Source: Solirubrobacterales bacterium
GTDB taxonomy: Bacteria > Actinomycetota > Thermoleophilia > Solirubrobacterales > Solirubrobacteraceae
NCBI GenBank assembly: GCA_025963955.1
Contig: JAOPZU010000309.1
Coordinates: 1-5,836 of the forward strand
Length of the DNA: 5,836 bases
Reading direction: 5' to 3'
A model generated the notes under the pieces. The model saw nothing but the letters and a program-made list of their open reading frames with translations. It did no database searches and was not told where the DNA came from. Position numbers and translations under genes: made by a program. This document shows positions 5,207-5,836 of this stretch, in pieces; positions within the stretch are counted from its first letter, which is position 1, and every line of letters starts with the position of its first letter.

Positions 5207-5836
5207 TCAGCGGTGGCGGATCAGGTCCAGCCGCCGGATGAGGGTGCGGCCCGCGACGCGCAGGACGACGCGGTAGCGGCCGGCGGGCAACGCGCGCGGA
5301 CGCAGGACGAGGGTTCCGCGGCCCGCTCGCAGCACGGTCCGTGCCTGGGCCAACTCCGTCGTTCCGCGGACCAGGCGGGCGGAGGCGCCGCCTCCCCGCT
5401 GACCCCGCACCGAGCACCAGACCGCAGGAACCCGCACGAGCTTCCGGCAGCGCGCGTACGCCCGGACGGTGGCGGCCCCGGCGGTGCGGCTCGTGCGGTA
5501 CGCCAGCCAGACCGGGGCGCGCCCCGGAGCCGCTGCCCGCAGCTGCTCGTCCTGCAGGCCCGACCGCGGCACCGCGAAACGCGCTCCGGCCGCCCGGCAG
5601 GCTGCTCGTGCGGCGCCGAAGGACACCGCCCGGCCCGTCACCGTCCAGCGCGTCCCGCGGACGCACGCCGCCGGGTGCCGAGCGGCGCACGAAGCCGTCG
5701 CCCAGCGTCCGTCCGGCTGCTGGAACGCGCACGGACCGGCTGCGGCCGAGGGCTGTCCGTCCGCCCAGCTCCAGATGGACGCCGCCACCCGTCCGTCCTG
5801 CGGCAGCAACTGGTCGAAGCCGAAGAGCCCGACCCC
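5207..5836 (-). CDS. C-terminal part of a probably secreted protein with a C-type-lectin-like domain
   Basis: The frame is open from the right edge to TGA at 5207-5209, so 209 C-terminal residues are visible and the 5' end is missing. The first residues, FGFDQLLPQDGRVAASIWSW, read as the end of an upstream domain and a linker. A C-type-lectin-like motif follows at about residues 70-115 (VSFGAARAACRAAGARFAVP, then VWLAYR, resembling the WxxA..C..G.. and WIGL blocks). Six cysteines (36, 50, 58, 80, 130, 141) favour an extracytoplasmic, disulfide-bonded protein. The last 45 residues look like a beta-rich module with LRAGRGTLVLRP and PAGRYRVVLRV, common at the ends of exported actinobacterial proteins. 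A similar layout is known to me in some exported phospholipase-C-like proteins, but the catalytic part is outside this window, so that is only a guess. The tRNA-Gly gene lies 28 bases downstream. Confidence 0.75.
   Translation of the reverse strand, partial: GVGLFGFDQLLPQDGRVAASIWSWADGQPSAAAGPCAFQQPDGRWATASCAARHPAACVRGTRWTVTGRAVSFGAARAACRAAGARFAVPRSGLQDEQLRAAAPGRAPVWLAYRTSRTAGAATVRAYARCRKLVRVPAVWCSVRGQRGGGASARLVRGTTELAQARTVLRAGRGTLVLRPRALPAGRYRVVLRVAGRTLIRRLDLIRHR

Noticed and set aside
4908..5276. Plus-strand frame of 122 codons
   Set aside because: It runs across the terminator and antisense to the tRNA, so it cannot be a normal gene.
5169..5732. Second minus-strand frame within the lectin-like gene
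   Set aside because: It overlaps the tRNA 5' end and has low-complexity composition; the other frame has the lectin-like motifs and cysteines.
1..5836. CRISPR array, insertion sequence ends, riboswitch or phage genes
   Set aside because: No regularly spaced repeats, transposase or integrase frames, or recognisable riboswitch core were seen by eye.

Overview
The window is high-GC actinobacterial chromosomal DNA. Strong G/C preference at third codon positions, an RsbV/RsbW-type regulatory pair and a secreted protein with an Arg/Ala/Gly-rich C-terminal domain suggest an Actinomycetota lineage, perhaps Thermoleophilia/Solirubrobacterales. That placement is inference from style, not from a marker gene. 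About half of the window carries convincing intact genes. The rest is decayed or non-coding, as expected of accessory DNA next to a tRNA gene.

Layout, left to right. Positions 1-394 hold no intact gene, only a possible broken or partial minus-strand reading frame. Positions 395-817 (minus) encode a single-domain cupin. Diverging from it is a tightly coupled plus-strand pair: a second cupin (1009-1500) and a SnoaL-like ester-cyclase-fold protein (1502-2020). The two stop/start codons are one base apart. Together they look like a small enzyme module acting on one small organic substrate, not identified here. Positions 2021-3096 are a gene desert with a perfect 18-bp A+T-centred palindrome and one small gene-like fragment. 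Positions 3097-3477 and 3591-3938 (both minus) encode an RsbW-like anti-sigma ATPase/kinase and, upstream of it, a STAS-domain anti-anti-sigma factor. They form a partner-switching pair with no sigma factor in view.

Positions 4448-4893 (minus) hold two pseudogene pieces fused end to end. The first is the DNA-binding part of an ArsR-family regulator. The second is the C-terminal quarter or so of a short-chain dehydrogenase/reductase. A deletion joins them, and several one-base frame breaks lie within about 280 bp. A tRNA-Gly(UCC) gene (5106-5178, minus) with a hairpin terminator follows. The window ends inside the 3' part of a larger minus-strand gene for a probably exported protein with a C-type-lectin-like domain.

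No clearly new multi-gene system is proven here. The best candidates for a second look are the divergent cupin / cupin-SnoaL module, the orphan partner-switch pair, the isolated palindrome in the gene desert, and the ArsR::SDR deletion scar between the partner-switch genes and the tRNA.
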